Shown: positions 4,604-6,623 of the stretch, piece after piece
Layout: each line of letters opens with the position of its first letter
Numbering within the stretch: position 1 is the stretch's first letter
Source of the DNA: Pseudolysobacter sp.
Lineage (GTDB): Bacteria; Pseudomonadota; Gammaproteobacteria; Xanthomonadales; Rhodanobacteraceae
Assembly (NCBI GenBank): GCA_025351985.1
Contig: JANXUW010000581.1
Coordinates: 1-6,623, forward strand
DNA length: 6,623 nt
Direction: 5' to 3'
Made by a program: the position numbers and the translations under genes
Notes under the pieces: model-generated
Database searches by the model: none
What the model saw: the letters and a program-made list of their open reading frames with translations, nothing else
Told to the model about the DNA's origin: nothing

Positions 4604-6623
4604 TCAAACCTCGCGTGACTGCAATGCGCGCTCGACTTCCTTGCGTTCGTGATCCGATAAACGCGCTGCTGCGGCATGACAACGCGCGATTAAATCCGCG
4701 TCGCCGGGCATGCGTTCGATCAACTCCTTGAGCAAACGGCTGGCCTCGTAGTCGGAGCCGATCGAGTTGGTATCGTCGAGAATTCCCAGCGACGATACCT
4801 TGCCGAAACCGGGCGCGTTGATCAGGGCGCTCAGCGCTTCGCGATGCTCGTAGTCAGAGCCGAGGTTGCGCGCGGCCTGCAGATACGCCGGCTTGATCGT
4901 GTCGGCGTTATCGACATGACCGAGCACATTCGACAGCAGCGTGCGATGCTCGTAGTCGGACGAAATGCTCGCTGCGCCGGCAAGAATCTGCAGCAACAAC
5001 GCATCATCGCTCTTGACGTTTTTCAGCAGCGCTTCAAGCGTGCGTCGATGCTCGTAATCCGAACTGATTCCGGCGACCGCCGTCATCCACGCCGCACGCG
5101 AAAGCTTTCCGGCCAGCGATTGCGGCGCGACCGCCACGAGCAATTCGGCGCGCTCGTAATCCGAACTCACATCGCCAACCAGCGTAAGCATGTGCGCGAG
5201 CAAGGCATCGTCGAATTTCTGCTGCGCGAACAGCGTCTGCAGGGCTTGGCGTTTTTCGTAGTCCGAATTGATCGCGGCTGTCAGATCGAGCACTTGATCG
5301 AGATCCTTGCCACGCAAGCTGGTCTGTTTCGAGAGTTCAATGATGTAACGCGAGCGGCCGGAATCGGAATCGATCAAGGCGATTTCAGCGAGCACCGCGG
5401 CAACACCGCCGCGCGTGAGAAAACGCTGCACGCGCGCTTCGGCATCGAATCCGCCACTGCGCAACACGGCAGGAATCACCTGCGCCAACCACGCACGCGC
5501 ATCCGCATCGAGCGGTTGTTCGTGATCGTGCAGCCAGTAGCGCCGTTCGATCGCACCGTCGACCAGACGATACTCGATGCGATGCGAATTGCCATCGTGA
5601 TCCTGCTCGATGCTCGCGGTGCCGGTCAGGCTTTCGATGTCGGTTTCGTTCGTATTGAATGACACCTTGCCGTTGATCCGCACATCCAACGTGCCCTGCT
5701 TGTCGCGTGTGCGAATCAGGGTGTGATCGTCATCGATCGAGAGGTGATATTCGACGCCCGATGCATGCGCCGATTTCGGCGGCGCGGGTGGTTTTGGCGG
5801 CGTCGGCGCGGCGGGTGCTGCAGGCGCATCAGCATGCGCAAACTGCAGCCCGGGCACGATCAAGGCAAAACCCATCAGCAGCGTGCTGACAAGGCACGCG
5901 CCCAGCCAGCCGGTTCGTAAAGTATTCATCGGTGCTCCTTCAAGCAGTTGATCGACACGTTGCATAAGCGGTGAACGGCGCTGCGCCATCGCCGCGACCG
6001 GCGACCATCCGGTGCGCACATTGCTGCGCTGTTGCAGGCATATCACCAGACATTCGGCCAGCGCATGCGCGCCATTCGGCACACGCGCGGCGGCGGCATC
6101 GCACGCCAGCTCGGCGCATTCTTCGATGCGGCGACGCGCGAGATGCGTGAGCGGCACGAACCACAGCAGCGATTGCCAGATCGCGATGATTCGCCGCCAT
6201 TGCGGATCGTGCCGTTGCAGATGCGCGAACTCGTGCGCGAGCGCCGCCTGCAGTTGCGTGCGAGACCACTGCAAACGCGCCCAGCTCGGCAGCACGATGT
6301 ATTCGCCGATCGCGAACGGCGAATCGATGTCATCGAGTTCGAACAGCCGTGGCGCGGACCGTCCGGCCTCGGTCGCGAGAGTGTCCAGCATGTCCGAAAC
6401 GGACAGATCGTGGACAGCTTGCGCATCGTCCAATAGCCGCCGGAGTTGCCACTCGGCGCGCAGTAGACGCGCAAGCTGCATGAGGGCGCCGGCCAGCCAG
6501 AGCGCGAGCAACGGCAGGATCAAGGCGCGTGGAATCTGCCACGGCGAAACGCCGGCGCTGATGCGTGTATCAATCGGCGCGCTGTCGATGTTTGCTGCGC
6601 TGCGCGGCGCCTGCTCGACCGCG
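4604..6623 (-). CDS. M56 (BlaR1-type) membrane metallopeptidase with C-terminal SDYE repeats (5' partial)
   Basis: A transmembrane zinc protease-sensor of the BlaR1/MecR1 family. Such proteins sense an outside signal and trigger cleavage that relieves a BlaI-type repressor. The frame is open to the right edge, adding 33 visible residues, so the true start lies outside; TTG at 6523 is only an internal codon, used here as residue 1. Parts: membrane helix 2-21; zinc motif H97-E-F-A-H101 (6221-6235); membrane helix about 112-127 with WFVP; the M56 third-ligand motif E138-L-A-C-D142; last membrane helix about 206-228; Ala/Pro linker 232-250; beta-rich domain about 255-335; then alpha-helical 34-residue repeats from about 384 to the end. 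The HEXXH-to-last-helix distance (about 109) matches S. aureus BlaR1. The usual penicillin-binding sensor is absent. A BlaI-like regulator gene would be expected just upstream, beyond the window. An internal ribosome-binding site and ATG at 5929 are listed separately. Confidence 0.9.
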   Translation of the reverse strand, partial: AVEQAPRSAANIDSAPIDTRISAGVSPWQIPRALILPLLALWLAGALMQLARLLRAEWQLRRLLDDAQAVHDLSVSDMLDTLATEAGRSAPRLFELDDIDSPFAIGEYIVLPSWARLQWSRTQLQAALAHEFAHLQRHDPQWRRIIAIWQSLLWFVPLTHLARRRIEECAELACDAAAARVPNGAHALAECLVICLQQRSNVRTGWSPVAAMAQRRSPLMQRVDQLLEGAPMNTLRTGWLGACLVSTLLMGFALIVPGLQFAHADAPAAPAAPTPPKPPAPPKSAHASGVEYHLSIDDDHTLIRTRDKQGTLDVRINGKVSFNTNETDIESLTGTASIEQDHDGNSHRIEYRLVDGAIERRYWLHDHEQPLDADARAWLAQVIPAVLRSGGFDAEARVQRFLTRGGVAAVLAEIALIDSDSGRSRYIIELSKQTSLRGKDLDQVLDLTAAINSDYEKRQALQTLFAQQKFDDALLAHMLTLVGDVSSDYERAELLVAVAPQSLAGKLSRAAWMTAVAGISSDYEHRRTLEALLKNVKSDDALLLQILAGAASISSDYEHRTLLSNVLGHVDNADTIKPAYLQAARNLGSDYEHREALSALINAPGFGKVSSLGILDDTNSIGSDYEASRLLKELIERMPGDADLIARCHAAAARLSDHERKEVERALQSREV
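4607..5374 (-). repeat. Array of 34-residue (102-bp) SDYE helical repeats within the M56 gene
   Basis: Residue numbers count from TTG 6523. The motif Ser-Asp-Tyr-Glu occurs with its Ser at 420, 454, 488, 522, 556 and 590. A degenerate SDSG precedes at 386 and SDHE follows at 623. Spacings are 34, 34, 34, 34, 34, 34 and 33, so the register is nearly exact over eight units. Each unit reads roughly h-x-S-D-Y-E-x-R-x-x-L-x-x-L-h, a variable turn often containing D-D-A, then a second helix ending before the next motif: two helices per unit, as in alpha-solenoids. Motif codons vary (Ser as TCG, TCC and TCT), so the array is old and held by protein selection, not a recent duplication. Confidence 0.9.
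5927..5940 (-). promoter_or_regulatory. Internal Shine-Dalgarno and in-frame ATG within the M56 gene
   Basis: On the minus strand AAGGAG (5935-5940) is followed by the 5-nt spacer CACCG and ATG (5927-5929), in frame with the M56 protein (residue 199). This is the strongest ribosome-binding site in the window. The 441-residue product from this ATG would begin MNTLRTGWLGA, then a hydrophobic core of about 16 residues, then A-H-A before DAP: a good signal-peptide pattern with cleavage after residue 231. It would release the linker, beta-rich domain and repeats into the periplasm. The same stretch also serves as the last membrane helix of the full protein. Whether it is used is inference. Confidence 0.5.

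Noticed and set aside
4607..5374. TAL-effector, TPR or pentatricopeptide repeats, suggested by the 34-residue period
   Set aside because: Only the length agrees. There are no repeat-variable diresidues or LTPEQ-type units as in TAL effectors, and no TPR W-G-Y-A-P pattern. The SDYE motif is not part of those families.
4844..5662. A 272-codon plus-strand open frame opposite the M56 repeats
   Set aside because: It is the mirror of a GC-rich coding sequence. Its repeated VVRAE/VIRT segments are the reverse complement of the SDYE motifs, and it has no domain of its own.
6521..6523. TTG as the start codon of the M56 gene
   Set aside because: The frame stays open to the window edge, and BlaR1-like proteins have about 200 residues before HEXXH, whereas only 96 would precede it here.

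Overview
The window is GC-rich, densely coding chromosomal DNA of a proteobacterium. The best guess is a gammaproteobacterium of the Xanthomonadales/Lysobacterales (Xanthomonas, Rhodanobacter or Dyella-like). This rests on the short Xanthomonas-like form of the electron-transfer flavoprotein dehydrogenase, a GTCATCCCAGC-type palindrome of the kind scattered through such genomes, and the overall gene style. It is a judgement from memory, not a search. No tRNA, rRNA, CRISPR array, insertion sequence or phage gene is visible.

Layout, left to right. (1) Positions 1-596, plus strand: the 3' part of a PqiC-like lipoprotein of ABC/MCE lipid transporters; the visible part begins at its lipobox. (2) Positions 597-709: a convergent gap holding T-runs and a perfect 12-bp REP-like palindrome. 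(3) Positions 710-1357, minus strand: an AlkB-family 2-oxoglutarate/Fe(II) dioxygenase for repair of alkylated nucleic acid, with a possible leaderless promoter. (4) Positions 1439-3040, plus strand and divergent from alkB: electron transfer flavoprotein-ubiquinone oxidoreductase (ETF-QO), complete with FAD and 4Fe-4S motifs. (5) Positions 3104-3613, plus: a small lipoprotein of unknown function. (6) Positions 3649-4548, plus: an ATP-grasp ligase related to the DcsG/RimK group, 35 bp after the lipoprotein gene and probably co-transcribed with it. (7) Positions 4604-6623, minus and running off the right edge: an M56 (BlaR1-type) membrane metallopeptidase. Its C-terminal part is not a penicillin sensor but a Pro-rich linker, a beta-rich domain and an array of 34-residue SDYE repeats.

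The genes do not form one pathway. They are mostly independent housekeeping or envelope units: lipid transport accessory, DNA repair, electron transfer from acyl-CoA dehydrogenases to ubiquinone, a lipoprotein/ligase pair, and a transmembrane sensor-protease.

The most interesting region is the M56 gene. Its repeats keep an exact 34-residue register over seven successive spacings (the last is 33). Inside the gene, at the last membrane segment, a perfect AAGGAG ribosome-binding site precedes an in-frame ATG. The peptide that follows reads as a signal peptide ending in AHA. The gene may therefore make two products: the full membrane sensor and a free periplasmic repeat protein.
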